Assembly: GCF_001679645.1 (NCBI RefSeq)
Contig: NZ_LRUN01000049.1
Location: forward strand, 1-64,000
From: Pseudomonas bananamidigenes
GTDB taxonomy: Bacteria > Pseudomonadota > Gammaproteobacteria > Pseudomonadales > Pseudomonadaceae
Length of the DNA: 64,000 bases
Direction: 5' to 3'
Part shown: positions 16,961 to 26,316 of the stretch, one piece after another
How the letters are laid out: each line of letters opens with the position of its first letter
How positions within the stretch are numbered: position 1 is the first letter of the stretch
Notes under the pieces: generated by a model
What the model was told of the DNA's origin: nothing
What the model saw: only the letters and a program-made list of their open reading frames with translations
Database searches by the model: none
Program-made: the position numbers and the translations under genes

Positions 16961-17845
16961 ATGGTGATCCTGGCCAGTCTCATGCTGCTGCTCGGGGCGC
17001 TGATGCTGGTCGGCAACCACTTGTTGACCGAACGCCGTCGGGTACGTCAGGTCAACCAGCGCCTGCAAGGCCATCTGGTGCGCGAGAGCCGCCTGCGCAA
17101 CTGGATGCGAGCGCTGGGCAACAGCCGCTTCGGCCAGCGTTCGGTGAGCATGGACAGCGAAACCCAGACCCTGCTCAACCGTCTCGGCTGGCGCCGCGCC
17201 AGCGAGCGCTCGCTGTTTGCCGCGTGCCAGATCGGTACGCCGCTGCTGGCATTGGGCATCGGGTTGTTCTTGCAGGAAGTGTTCTTTCCCCAGACACCCA
17301 AGGGCTGGCTGGTGCCGATGTTCGCCACCGGCACCGGTTACCTGCTGCCCAAGCGCCTGCTGGCCTATGCCGCCGCCCGGCGGCAGAAAAACATCGCCGT
17401 GGAGGTTTCGACGTTCATTCCCCTGCTGCGCATCCTGTTCGAATCCGGCATGGCGGTCGAACAGGCGCTACGTGTGTTGAGCATCGAAGGGCAGAAACTG
17501 TTGCCGGAACTGACCAGCGAATTGCGCCTGATTCTGGCCCGCGTCGACTCGGGACTGGAACTGGGTCAGGAACTGAACAACGCTGCGACGATGCTGGCGG
17601 TGGATGAGTTCACCGACACCTGCGTGATCCTCCAGCAACTGATTCAACAGGGCGGCGGCGCGATGAAATCGCTGCTGGCGCTCAAACAATTACTGGATGA
17701 CCGACGTCTGACGCGTTTGCAGGAGTACATCTCGAAGATGTCGGCGAAGATGTCGGTGGTCATGATGCTGTTCCTGTTTCCGGCCTTGCTGATCGTGCTG
17801 GCAGGCCCCGGATTTACCGCAATCACCCGGGCGTTCGCGTCCTGA
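16961..17845 (+). CDS. tadC: Flp pilus inner-membrane protein TadC
   Basis: A 294-residue second platform protein with a GspF-type domain (TFIPLLRILFESGMAVEQAL) and terminal transmembrane helices. GAGGAG at 16947-16952 lies eight bases before the ATG at 16961; a GTG at 16952 is possible but would overlap tadB and lacks proper spacing. It is expected to pair with TadB and TadA. Confidence 0.88.
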   Translation: MVILASLMLLLGALMLVGNHLLTERRRVRQVNQRLQGHLVRESRLRNWMRALGNSRFGQRSVSMDSETQTLLNRLGWRRASERSLFAACQIGTPLLALGIGLFLQEVFFPQTPKGWLVPMFATGTGYLLPKRLLAYAAARRQKNIAVEVSTFIPLLRILFESGMAVEQALRVLSIEGQKLLPELTSELRLILARVDSGLELGQELNNAATMLAVDEFTDTCVILQQLIQQGGGAMKSLLALKQLLDDRRLTRLQEYISKMSAKMSVVMMLFLFPALLIVLAGPGFTAITRAFAS

Positions 17846-17860
17846 CATGGAGAGCGTTTG

Positions 17861-18583
17861 ATGAAAGCACTGATGGTGGTGGCGAGCCTGTTGCTGCTGG
17901 GCGGTTGCGCAACCGATGGCCAGGCGCCGTGGACAGCCATGCTGGCCCCCGCCGGTTGCAGCAAGCTGAGTTCGGAGCAGGAGCTGTCGCTGAATCTGGT
18001 GGACGAACTGGCCAACGACGGCAAGCTGCACGCCAGTCTGGCCAACCTGCAAGGTCTGCCCGACAACCTGGTGGAAGTGCGTCTGCGCAAGGCCAAGGTC
18101 TATCGCCTGCTGGGGCGCAGCGAAGCCGAACCGCTGTATCGCGGCCTGCTCGGCACCTGCCTGAGTGCCGACGCCGAACACGGTCTGGGACAGCTGTATG
18201 CCGCCCGGGGCGATAACGGTCAGGCGCAGGCTCACCTGCAACGGGCCGTTCGGCTGGCGCCGACCAATGAAAACATCCACAACGATCTGGGCGTGGTGTA
18301 CCTCAATCAGTTGCGACTCGAAGACGCGCGCTTCGAGTTCCTGACTGCCATCGAACTCAAGCAGAACAATCAACTGGCGACGCTGAATCTGGTCACCCTG
18401 CTGATTTACCAGAACAACTGGCAGCAAGCCGCCGAAATCGTCAGTCGTGCGCACCTGACCCCGGAACAATTCACCGAGGCTCAGGAGCGCGCAGAAAGAC
18501 TCAAGGCTCCGGTTCCGGCCAAATCTGCCGCAAGCAATCAGGTCGCGGCGGTGGCCGATCCGCAACCGGCAACCCTCAAATGA
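17861..18583 (+). CDS. tadD: TadD-like TPR lipoprotein
   Basis: A 240-residue lipoprotein: the lipobox LGGC places the modified cysteine at residue 16. The body contains tetratricopeptide-like helices (AEHGLGQLYAARGDNGQA, NIHNDLGVVYLNQLRLEDA). TadD proteins act as pilotin-type factors needed for secretin assembly or stability. It follows tadC by 15 bases with GGAGAG upstream. An in-frame TTG three bases earlier is less likely as start. Confidence 0.82.
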   Translation: MKALMVVASLLLLGGCATDGQAPWTAMLAPAGCSKLSSEQELSLNLVDELANDGKLHASLANLQGLPDNLVEVRLRKAKVYRLLGRSEAEPLYRGLLGTCLSADAEHGLGQLYAARGDNGQAQAHLQRAVRLAPTNENIHNDLGVVYLNQLRLEDARFEFLTAIELKQNNQLATLNLVTLLIYQNNWQQAAEIVSRAHLTPEQFTEAQERAERLKAPVPAKSAASNQVAAVADPQPATLK

Positions 18584-18599
18584 CCCTCAAGGAGCTGCC

Positions 18600-18872
18600 A
18601 TGCACATCTTCAAGACACTGTGCTGCCTGAGCCTGCTGAGCCTGCCGCTCGGCGCACAGGCCATCGACGCCGGCCCCGCCTCGGCCCAGCAGCAGGAAAC
18701 CGAGGGCTGGCTGCTGCTGCAAAGCCGCAACAAGGCCGCGTCACCCGATCCGCAGGCCGCCACGGCCACCGAGCGGGAACTGGCCATGCAACGCTGGCTG
18801 AAGAAATACAAATACGACATCCCCGACTTCTATGACCAGGATGCCGGAGGCAAGATCGACACCAAGAATTGA
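18600..18872 (+). CDS. DUF3613 domain-containing small exported protein
   Basis: A 90-residue protein with a signal peptide (cleavage near AQAID, residue 22) and a short, charged periplasmic domain (EGWLLLQSRN, LKKYKYDIPDFYD). It matches the small DUF3613 proteins commonly found at the end of Pseudomonas tad operons. The gene follows tadD by 16 bases with AAGGAG upstream. Its role in pilus assembly is unknown. Confidence 0.75.
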   Translation: MHIFKTLCCLSLLSLPLGAQAIDAGPASAQQQETEGWLLLQSRNKAASPDPQAATATERELAMQRWLKKYKYDIPDFYDQDAGGKIDTKN

Positions 18873-18880
18873 GGGGTAAG

Positions 18881-18912
18881 GCAGCCGTCGGTGATCTGAC
18901 TCTGACGGCTGC
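18881..18912. terminator. possible bidirectional terminator hairpin
   Basis: GCAGCCGTC pairs with GACGGCTGC across a loop of about 14 bases, between the end of the plus-strand tad operon and the convergent pprB gene. No T-run follows on either strand, so its efficiency is uncertain. Confidence 0.45.
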
Positions 18913-18921
18913 AAAGCCCGG

Positions 18922-19710
18922 TCAATGCTCCGTGACCCGCTGCCGCAAAGCCGCTGCGCTCGGCGAAAGGGCCAGCGCCAACTGGGTGCGGTTGTGCATG
19001 TGGGTCAGGCGCAGCACCTGCGAGACGTAAAGTTTCACGGTGTTTTCGGTGATGCCCAGTTCGCAGGCAATCTGATAGTTGGTCTGCCCCTTGCCCACCA
19101 GGCGCGCCACATCCAGTTGCCGTGGGGACAACTGATTGAAGATGGCCGGGATCTCCAGTGCATCCCCGTCACCCGATGCCTGTTCGCTGACGATTGCCGG
19201 CCCGCGGCGCACCCTGTCCAGATCCTGATACAGATCATCGATGGACGACGACAGGTCCTGCAATTTCTGGTTCAAGTGCCCCAGCTGCAGGGTTTTCTGC
19301 CGTTCCTGCAGGACCGTCTCCTGGCGTTGCAAGCCTTCGAGCAACTCGTCGAGATTGACCGGCTTCTGGTAGTAATCGGAAATTCCGGCGCGCAACGCCT
19401 TGATCACATCCTGCTTGTCGGCGCGACCGGTGAGCATGATCGCTTCGAACACCCGCTGCTTGCCGGCCTGGCGTTGCAGCTCTTGCACCAGTTGAATGCC
19501 GTCGAGGTCCGGCATGTGCAGATCGCACAGCACCAGACCGATCGCCGGATCTTCGGCAAAACGCTCGACCGCCTCCCTGCCGGACCCGCAGGGTACACAG
19601 CGAAACCCGCTGCTCTCGAGAAACTCGCAGAGCTCCTCGACGATCAATGGCTGATCATCGACAACGAGGACCTTTACCGCAGACGTAAGCTTGTTCACGT
19701 GCCACTCCAT
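18922..19710 (-). CDS. pprB: two-component response regulator PprB
   Basis: A 262-residue regulator with an N-terminal receiver (VDDQP; phospho-acceptor Asp in LCDLHMPD; Lys in YYQKPV), a coiled-coil-like linker (QETVLQERQKTLQLG) and a C-terminal LuxR-type helix-turn-helix (LSPRQLDVARLVGKG, GITENTVKLYVSQVL). In P. aeruginosa PprB activates flp pilus and other adhesion genes. The gene faces the tad operon and is transcribed after fppA. The start is uncertain: the ATG at 19710 and the ATG at 19731 both lack a well-spaced ribosome site. An upstream dyad at 19764-19799 may be an operator. Confidence 0.88.
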   Translation of the reverse strand: MEWHVNKLTSAVKVLVVDDQPLIVEELCEFLESSGFRCVPCGSGREAVERFAEDPAIGLVLCDLHMPDLDGIQLVQELQRQAGKQRVFEAIMLTGRADKQDVIKALRAGISDYYQKPVNLDELLEGLQRQETVLQERQKTLQLGHLNQKLQDLSSSIDDLYQDLDRVRRGPAIVSEQASGDGDALEIPAIFNQLSPRQLDVARLVGKGQTNYQIACELGITENTVKLYVSQVLRLTHMHNRTQLALALSPSAAALRQRVTEH

Positions 19711-19763
19711 GCCCGGGCCAAAACTGACCATTCCTGTACTGTCAGCCGTTGGCTGTATAACCA

Positions 19764-19799
19764 GTACATTGAAAGTAGACGCACTTTCCGACTATGTAC
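19764..19799. promoter_or_regulatory. nested inverted repeat upstream of pprB, candidate operator
   Basis: GTACAT-t-GAAAGT-(6)-ACTTTC-(5)-ATGTAC forms two nested perfect dyads 54-90 bases upstream of the pprB start and 24 bases from the fppA stop. Symmetry of this sort suits a dimeric regulator; PprB itself is a candidate. This is inferred from symmetry only. Confidence 0.4.
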
Positions 19800-19822
19800 A
19801 TAAGACTAGTGGCGTTTGGCGA

Positions 19823-20293
19823 CTAATGGATCCAGGGGAGTGCCAGCAAAAAACCGACCAGCACGAACGGCGCAAATGGCAGCTTTTTTGACAGCGATGG
19901 CGTCATATATCGAAGACGATGCCTAAGCCCTTGACTCATATGCAGCCAGAGTCTTGGCGCCAGCAGGATCCAGACCAGGCTCGCTGCGCCGGCACCGACA
20001 AAAACACCGAGCAGCGACAGACCGTCCGTCGCCAGACCGAGGGCTGTCATTAATTTCACATCGCCGGCCCCCATGCGCCCCATGAAATACCCCGGCAGGG
20101 TGAACGCCAGCGCCAACAGACAAGCCCAGCCACCCTGCGCCGCTGCGGCCCCCGTCCAGGTCGTTCCGAAATACAGCAGATAAACCAGTGCCAGGGCACC
20201 AACACCCAACGTCATGATGTTGGCAATCCTGCGTTGCCGGGCATCCTGGACCGCGCACAGGGTCAGCCAGATCAAGAGAACAAGACTTTGCAT
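19823..20293 (-). CDS. fppA: Flp prepilin peptidase (A24 family) FppA/CpaA
   Basis: A 156-residue polytopic aspartic peptidase. The two catalytic aspartates are Asp17 (CAVQDARQ) and Asp78 in GAGDVK, the GxGD signature. The protein lacks the N-methyltransferase domain of PilD, as expected for the small TadV/FppA type that processes Flp pilins. It lies upstream of pprB on the same strand and is divergent from tadE. Confidence 0.9.
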   Translation of the reverse strand: MQSLVLLIWLTLCAVQDARQRRIANIMTLGVGALALVYLLYFGTTWTGAAAAQGGWACLLALAFTLPGYFMGRMGAGDVKLMTALGLATDGLSLLGVFVGAGAASLVWILLAPRLWLHMSQGLRHRLRYMTPSLSKKLPFAPFVLVGFLLALPWIH

Positions 20294-20368
20294 CCGGTAA
20301 AAACCGTCCGTTTTGGCTGAATGATTCTATGCTGATACTACGCAGTGACTGTCAGGGTAGACGCACGG

Positions 20369-20815
20369 ATGAAAACCGGCTCTCGGAAGGCGCAAAAAGG
20401 CGCGGTGGCGATCGAGTTCGCCCTGGTGTTCGTGATCTTTTTCGCGGTGTTTTACGGCCTGGTCAGCTACGCCCTGCCGCTCGTGCTGATGCAGACGTTC
20501 AATCAGGCCACCGCTGAAGCAGTCCGTCGCAGCGTCGCGGTCGATCCCACGACGCCCAATTATTCGACGGTTGTCGTCAACACCGCCAATGCCGCCCTGA
20601 CGCAGCAGTTTTCAGGCTTGCCATCCTCTCTGAACGTGGTGGTGGGCGTGGACACGTCGGCGACCTATGACGCCGCGCAAGGCACGCTCACCGTCAGCGT
20701 CAACTACCCCGTCAGCAAGCTCAATCAGGTCATTCCGTTTCTGGTGTTGCCGGGCATCGGCGCTGTTCCGAGCCTGCCCACCAATTTGACCGCCAGCTCG
20801 AGCCTGAAATTTTGA
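20369..20815 (+). CDS. TadE-like pilus assembly / minor pseudopilin protein
   Basis: A 148-residue protein with the TadE-type N-terminus KGAVAIEFALVF followed by one hydrophobic helix and a periplasmic domain. The Gly-Ala-x-x-x-Glu-Phe arrangement resembles a prepilin cleavage site for FppA. TadE/F proteins are minor pseudopilins needed for pilus formation. The start at 20369 is chosen because AGGG lies nine bases upstream and the TadE motif begins soon after. Its stop overlaps the TTG start of pprA by three bases. Confidence 0.78.
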   Translation: MKTGSRKAQKGAVAIEFALVFVIFFAVFYGLVSYALPLVLMQTFNQATAEAVRRSVAVDPTTPNYSTVVVNTANAALTQQFSGLPSSLNVVVGVDTSATYDAAQGTLTVSVNYPVSKLNQVIPFLVLPGIGAVPSLPTNLTASSSLKF

Positions 20816-23562
20816 CGCCCGGGGACAATCTGTTCGGTCGCCTGCTCAAGCGCGGTCTGCTCGCCGGCGACGTGCCGGATGTGCTCGGCTCACCGGCGAC
20901 GGGACTGCATCTGTACCTCGATGGCGAAGGTTCTGTGTTGCAAATCGCCGGACCGTTGCGCCACCTGCTGGCGCAACAGGTGCCCCGGGATACACCGCTG
21001 CCACTGCGCGACCATCTGTTGCCCCACAGCACTCTGACCATCGAAGGCCGGCCCCAGGACTGGCAAGGGCAGCTGCTGGACCTGGACTTCACCGGTCAGG
21101 GCGAGCAGGTCCTGCACCTGCGCGGCTGGGTACAGCCGTTGGGCAACGGCTGGCTGCTGCAACTGATCGACATTACCGATCTCTTGTCCGAACGCCGGCA
21201 GGCCCATCAACGCGAGGCGTGCCACGCCATCGCCGAGCAGATCAGCAAGCAGTTGCGCAGCTGCAGCCTGGGGCGACTGCCAACGGTCGTCAGCGATCAA
21301 CTGCAGACGATTGCCCAGCGCTGGCAGATCCCGTGTGTGGCACTCGCCCTGCTCAATGAACAGGAACAGGGGTGGCAGATTCACTGCCAATTCCACGCCC
21401 ACGATGCACCGGCGCTGTGGCATGACGGCCAGCGCCTGGGCACGCCGCTGGACAGTCTCAATGGCACCGCCCCGCAACGCTTGGGTGCGCATTACGGCCA
21501 GTATGAACATTCACGGGTCCAGGGCCTGTTCGGCAACGCCGAGGGGTTCGCCGTGCCCTACAGCGACGATCGAGGCGTCATGGCGTGGCTGCTCTGCGGC
21601 TTTTACGCCGTCGACAAGACCGCGCCGTACCTGACCGACCGCGACTGGCTGATGCTGGCCGGGGCATTGGCGGGGCCGCTGCTTGGGCGCCTGCGCGAGC
21701 AACAGCATCAACTGCAACTGGAACGCCTGGAATCGTTGCAGACACTGCTGGGCACCGGCTGGTGGGAAATCGGCAGCGGTGGCGAACATATCCAACTGGC
21801 GCCGACGCTGACCGCCATTCTGCAACAGGACAGTTCGACGTTGCCCCTGGAAAACTGGCTGAACCTGATCCACCCCGCCGACCGCGAAGAAGTGCGCAGC
21901 CGATTGCAGTCGCTCCAGCTGCATGGAGAAGTCCTCGACCTGTGCGTGCGCCTGCACCCTCGTGACGCCAGTCAGATGCCAGCGTGGTATCGCCTTCAGG
22001 GACAGGTCAGCGGCACCGGCGATCACCGTCGGCTGGCGGGCTTCATGCTGGACATCAGCGACATCAAGAATCAGCAGCAACGGGCCGCTGCGGCCCATGC
22101 GCGGCTGGACAATCTGATCGCCAGCTCGCCGGCGGTGATCTATGTCCAGCACTACGTCGAGGGCGCGTTGCTGCCGGCGTTTTTCAGCGCCAGCCTGCAA
22201 CCGCTGCTGGGCTGGAGCCTGGAAGACTGCGATGCCGCGGCGCTGGTGGAGCGGATTCATCCCGATGACCGGCCCCTGTATTTCGAACGGACCCGGCAGC
22301 TGTTGCGCGAAGGCTCGGTGCGTGCCCGTTATCGCCTGCGCGACCATCGTGGCGATTATCACTGGTTGCTCGATGAAGCCCGCCTGTTGCGCAATGACCT
22401 CGGCCTGCCGGTGGAAGCCGTCGGGCTCTGGCTGGACGTCACCGAGGCGACGCTGGCCGCCGAGCAGGTCAGGCAAAGCGAAGAACGCTACCGGATCCTG
22501 GTGGAAGACTCCCCGGCGATGATCTGCCGCTATCGTCCGGACCTGATCCTGACCTTCGGCAACCGCCCGTTGGCGAAGTATCTGGAATGCGCTCCCGAAG
22601 CGCTGGCCGGCGTCGATCTGGGCAGCTGGATGTCCGATGCGCAGCGCGCAGCATTCGTCGAACGCCTGGCACAGTTGACCCCGGAGTCCCCGGTCAGCAC
22701 CGCCGAAATCAATCTGCAATTGCCGGGGCGCGAGCATGCGTGGTGGGTGTGGTCGGATCGCGGCGTGTTCGATGAGCACGGGAAACTCATCGAAGTGCAG
22801 GCCGTGGGCCGCGACAACACCGAAGTGCGCCGCTCCCAGCAACAACTGACCCAAAGCGCGAAAATGGCCACCCTCGGCGAAATGGCCACAGGCCTCGCTC
22901 ACGAGATCAACCAGCCGCTGAACGTGATGCGCATGGCCATCGTCAATGTGCAGAAACGCCTGAGCAATGGCGATGCACAGATCGACTACCTGACCGACAA
23001 ACTCAACCGCATCGACGCCCAGGTCCAGCGTGCCGCGAAAGTCGTGGACCACATGCGGGTTTTCGGCCGCCGCTCGGAGATCGAGCAACAACTGTTCAAC
23101 CCCGCCAGCGCCATCGAAGGCACGCTGTCGCTGCTGGCCGAAGGCATGCGCGGCAAGGGCGTGGACCTGCGTATCAGCGAAACCGCATTTGAGGTTCAGG
23201 TACGCGGATACGTCGATCAACTGGAGCAGGTGTTGATCAACCTGATGGTCAACGCCCGGGATGCGCTGCTGGGCAAACGCGAGTCCGATGCGGCGTTCAA
23301 GCCATGGATTTCGATCTACGCCGAGCGCAACGAGCAGAAGGTGCGTCTGTGGGTCGAGGACAACGGCGGGGGTATCGACCCGCGTCTGCTGGAGCGGATT
23401 TTCGAGCCGTTCTTCACCACCAAACCGGTGGGTGTGGGTACCGGTCTGGGGTTGTCGGTGAGTTACGGCATCATCGAAAACATGGGCGGCCATCTGAGCG
23501 TAAGCAACTCGGCGGACGGCGCTCGGTTCTGTATCGAGCTGCCGATCGCCCACGACGACTAA
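20812..23562 (+). CDS. pprA: PAS-domain sensor histidine kinase PprA
   Basis: A 916-residue kinase without obvious transmembrane helices. An N-terminal sensor region (to about 310, GAF-like) is followed by at least three PAS/PAC units (for example SPAVIYVQ at about 440 and YRILVEDSPAMICRY at about 560). The HisKA domain has His697 (LAHEINQPLN), followed by a HATPase with the N box NLMVNARDAL, VEDNGGGID and GTGLGLSVS. It is the probable partner of PprB. Translation seems to begin at TTG inside the tadE stop (TTGA overlap). The stop overlaps that of convergent tadG by two bases. Confidence 0.87.
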   Translation: MTPGDNLFGRLLKRGLLAGDVPDVLGSPATGLHLYLDGEGSVLQIAGPLRHLLAQQVPRDTPLPLRDHLLPHSTLTIEGRPQDWQGQLLDLDFTGQGEQVLHLRGWVQPLGNGWLLQLIDITDLLSERRQAHQREACHAIAEQISKQLRSCSLGRLPTVVSDQLQTIAQRWQIPCVALALLNEQEQGWQIHCQFHAHDAPALWHDGQRLGTPLDSLNGTAPQRLGAHYGQYEHSRVQGLFGNAEGFAVPYSDDRGVMAWLLCGFYAVDKTAPYLTDRDWLMLAGALAGPLLGRLREQQHQLQLERLESLQTLLGTGWWEIGSGGEHIQLAPTLTAILQQDSSTLPLENWLNLIHPADREEVRSRLQSLQLHGEVLDLCVRLHPRDASQMPAWYRLQGQVSGTGDHRRLAGFMLDISDIKNQQQRAAAAHARLDNLIASSPAVIYVQHYVEGALLPAFFSASLQPLLGWSLEDCDAAALVERIHPDDRPLYFERTRQLLREGSVRARYRLRDHRGDYHWLLDEARLLRNDLGLPVEAVGLWLDVTEATLAAEQVRQSEERYRILVEDSPAMICRYRPDLILTFGNRPLAKYLECAPEALAGVDLGSWMSDAQRAAFVERLAQLTPESPVSTAEINLQLPGREHAWWVWSDRGVFDEHGKLIEVQAVGRDNTEVRRSQQQLTQSAKMATLGEMATGLAHEINQPLNVMRMAIVNVQKRLSNGDAQIDYLTDKLNRIDAQVQRAAKVVDHMRVFGRRSEIEQQLFNPASAIEGTLSLLAEGMRGKGVDLRISETAFEVQVRGYVDQLEQVLINLMVNARDALLGKRESDAAFKPWISIYAERNEQKVRLWVEDNGGGIDPRLLERIFEPFFTTKPVGVGTGLGLSVSYGIIENMGGHLSVSNSADGARFCIELPIAHDD

Positions 23563-25556
23563 ATGACGAGATAGGCCTTGCCGGTCTGACCGCAGGTCAT
23601 GTTGGCGCCCACGTCCACGTCCATCAGATTGATCCCCAACCCCTTGAGCAAGTTGTTGAGCAACGGGTCGAGCAGCGGGCTGACCAGATTGGTGATCAGC
23701 GGTTGCAGGATCGTCGTGACATCGCTGATCAGGCTGGCGACGCCGGTCACGGCAGCCCCGAGCGGATTGCTGCCCTGCGGCTTGTAGACGATCAGATTGA
23801 TCCCGGCGAGTGTACTCGCCAGGCTGTTGACGATATTGCTGGTGGGCGCGACGGCAATCACGCTCGGCGGCAGCTTCAGGTTGGGCGGCGTGGCGAAGGG
23901 CGTGCCGCTGGAAAACAGCAGATCCTGAGTGTTCTGCGCCACGCTGGAGTTGACCATGATTGCAATGCCGCCGGCACCGTATTGCACGTGGGTGCTCGGG
24001 TCGCAGGTGCCGATGCCAAGGATCTTGTGGCACGTCACGATGCCCAGGTCCACCAGCGGCAACGGCGTGACCGTGGGTTCGGCCGAAGAAGAAAAGGCGT
24101 TGGTCGGATCAATCCTGCCCAGTTTGAGGTCGGCTACGGAGGTAAGGGTGTGGGCCGTCAGGCTCTTGGTCCCGGTATTACCGGTGGGGCAACTGTAATC
24201 GGTGACATAACTGACGGCCCCGCCGGCATCGAGGCTGATGTCGATTTCCGGCGAGGGCAGCAGTTGCGGGTCCAGTTGCTGACAGCCGGCACCCAGCAGG
24301 CAACCCACCGAGTTCAGGGTGGCGACCAGGTTCAGGCTGAGCAGCGCATTGAGTGTCGGCGTCAGTGTGCCGACCAATCCCAACACCGCGTTGGTCAGTC
24401 CGGTCACTCCGGACAGGACCGGCAGATTCACCGAAAGCATCGTGCGGATCTGCGCAGTGCGCACATAAATCCGGTTCGGCCCCAGCGGATCGGCCTTGGC
24501 CAGCGCCGGATCGCCGATGGCGGAAAACTGCGGCGGCTCGATGACCTTGACCCGCACCGTGACGTTCGCCAGCCCCAGCACGCTGATCGGCAGGGTGGCG
24601 GCCACGGCGCTGTTGCTGTTGGCCAGCTGGATCACACCCTGGATCAGTTGCAGCAATTGCAGATTGGCGTCGAGCCCGGCCGCCGTGGTGCCGGTCTGCA
24701 ACTGCAGAATATCGCCCAGCTTGAGCGGCGCGGCATTGATCGCCGCCACCTGCAATTGTCCCAGCGCGGTGATCACGTCGGCGGTTGCGCCGTTGAGCTG
24801 AACCACCGTAATCGCGGCCTGGATCAGTTGCGTCACGGTGGTCTGGGTATTGAGCAGCTGGGTGTAATTGCCGGCGGCGACGTTGAGGTTGATCGCCAGT
24901 TGGTTCAGATAGCTGAGCAGATTGATGTCCGTGTTCAGCAGGCCGTTCCAGCCCAGGGCCGTCAGGTTGACGTTACCGCCGAGCAGGCCGGAAAACAGCG
25001 GATTGAGGATGTTCGACTGGGCGGTGCTGATATTGGCCAGATTGCTGCGGATATTCAGCTGGGCCACGGTCGGCTGGGGTTTGGCAGCCACTGCCGAGGC
25101 ATAAAGCACGGTGTTGAGATTGAACGGCGTACCACTGAACAGCGACTGTACGCCGCCGGCGAAACTGGTGGTTACGCTGTGGTTGGCGGCGACCTTGACC
25201 GCCACCGCCTGGGTGGCGTCCACGCTGAATGTGCGCAGACCGCTGGAAGCTGTCACCAGTGTGCCGCAGTCGACCACCAGCACATTGTTGGCATCGGCGA
25301 CAAAACCATTGCGCGCCGCACTCTGCCCGGCGTAAGCGGCGGCAGTAAGGCCCGGCAGGCAATTGCCGCCACGGCTGACCGCTTCCAGCGCCGCGTTGTC
25401 CACCAGCCGCTGAAGTTTGCGCTGTTCCATATACAAACGGCCGGTGTCCACCATCAGCAACATCAACACCAGCGCCAGGCTGAGGGTGGCGGCCGCCATC
25501 AAGCCGATAGCCCCCCGCTGCCGGGCAGGGCCGCGACACTGCGAACGACGCGACAT
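23559..25556 (-). CDS. tadG: TadG-like pilus assembly protein
   Basis: A 665-residue envelope protein with the Tad/TadG N-terminal signature RQRGAIGLMAAATLS, a transmembrane helix at about 17-40, then DTGRLYMEQRKLQRLVDNAA. The rest is a large periplasmic region rich in Leu, Asn, Val and Thr, with no von Willebrand MIDAS motif recognised. Members help Flp pilus biogenesis. AAGGAG lies seven bases before the ATG. It is transcribed separately from the main tad operon and converges on pprA. Confidence 0.85.
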   Translation of the reverse strand: MSRRSQCRGPARQRGAIGLMAAATLSLALVLMLLMVDTGRLYMEQRKLQRLVDNAALEAVSRGGNCLPGLTAAAYAGQSAARNGFVADANNVLVVDCGTLVTASSGLRTFSVDATQAVAVKVAANHSVTTSFAGGVQSLFSGTPFNLNTVLYASAVAAKPQPTVAQLNIRSNLANISTAQSNILNPLFSGLLGGNVNLTALGWNGLLNTDINLLSYLNQLAINLNVAAGNYTQLLNTQTTVTQLIQAAITVVQLNGATADVITALGQLQVAAINAAPLKLGDILQLQTGTTAAGLDANLQLLQLIQGVIQLANSNSAVAATLPISVLGLANVTVRVKVIEPPQFSAIGDPALAKADPLGPNRIYVRTAQIRTMLSVNLPVLSGVTGLTNAVLGLVGTLTPTLNALLSLNLVATLNSVGCLLGAGCQQLDPQLLPSPEIDISLDAGGAVSYVTDYSCPTGNTGTKSLTAHTLTSVADLKLGRIDPTNAFSSSAEPTVTPLPLVDLGIVTCHKILGIGTCDPSTHVQYGAGGIAIMVNSSVAQNTQDLLFSSGTPFATPPNLKLPPSVIAVAPTSNIVNSLASTLAGINLIVYKPQGSNPLGAAVTGVASLISDVTTILQPLITNLVSPLLDPLLNNLLKGLGINLMDVDVGANMTCGQTGKAYLVI

Positions 25557-25660
25557 GGCGCACTCCTTTGCCGGCGCACGGCCGGGCGCAAGCTCCGTGG
25601 GTGGATTTCAGTGTAGACGCGGCAGGACGACACTGCTGGCAACGCGCCAGCCGCCCCTCC

Positions 25661-25691
25661 AAAAAAAACGGGAGCCCCTGGGCTCCCGTTA
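25661..25691 (-). terminator. Rho-independent terminator for the DUF4136 operon
   Basis: On the minus strand CGGGAGCCC and GGCTCCCG form a stem around a short loop, followed by eight T. It lies just after the stop of the gene at 25704-26261. Confidence 0.88.
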
Positions 25692-25703
25692 TGTGGCGCT
25701 CAC

Positions 25704-26261
25704 CTAGCGCGGAGGGTAGTTCGACAGGATACGCGTCACCGTTTCATGGATGGCGCTGCTGCGATCCGCCGGGTTCGGCGTACGACTGAGCATCTGCTCG
25801 TCGCTGCCACGCCAAACCAGTTTGCCGTCCTTGCCATCGAGAAGATCGATCTGGATGGTCGCGACCTTGTACGTGATGTTGCGGGTTTCGTTGTACATCG
25901 GCCCGCCCCAGTAGCCATTCCATGGGCCGCCCCAACCGCCGCCATAGTTGGTGGTGACCTGTTGCTGACGATCCTCGACGATCAGATAGGCCTGTACGTT
26001 CAAATCACCTTTGCTGCCCGCCGCGGCCGGACGCAGGCCGCGCTGGTCCAGTTGATCGGCGACGGACTGACGAATTCGCTGTTCGGTCAGGTCACTCTTG
26101 ATCCGCGGGTCGTCCGGACGGTATTGCAGGGCGGGTTCTTTCCAGCTCCAGCTGCGGTAGGCGGCGAAGTCGCGGCTGGCGTCGTAGTCATGATTGACCT
26201 GGTTGGCGGCGCAGGCGCTGAGCAGCGCGGCCATGGCCAGTAAAGCAAAACGGCGGAACAT
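25704..26261 (-). CDS. DUF4136 lipoprotein
   Basis: A 185-residue lipoprotein with lipobox LSAC (Cys17). It has the DUF4136 pattern: YDASRDFAAYRSWSW near the start and RQSVADQLDQRGLRP in the middle. A Gly/Trp-rich insertion (YGGGWGGPWNGYWGG) lies before the last strands (IQIDLLDGKDGKLVWRG). The function of DUF4136 is unknown; members are outer-membrane or periplasmic lipoproteins. It is the last gene of a minus-strand operon with a paralogue just upstream and a terminator after it. Confidence 0.85.
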   Translation of the reverse strand: MFRRFALLAMAALLSACAANQVNHDYDASRDFAAYRSWSWKEPALQYRPDDPRIKSDLTEQRIRQSVADQLDQRGLRPAAAGSKGDLNVQAYLIVEDRQQQVTTNYGGGWGGPWNGYWGGPMYNETRNITYKVATIQIDLLDGKDGKLVWRGSDEQMLSRTPNPADRSSAIHETVTRILSNYPPR

Positions 26262-26316
26262 GGTTTTTCTCCGGTGGAAAACATGAACCTGGGGGGAGCT
26301 TCCGGTTCACGGGAAG

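Noticed and set aside
21511..25616. Long open frames antisense to pprA (840 codons, minus) and tadG (770 codons, plus)
   Set aside because: Both are mirror frames of well-supported genes and show no domain, ribosome site or sensible start.
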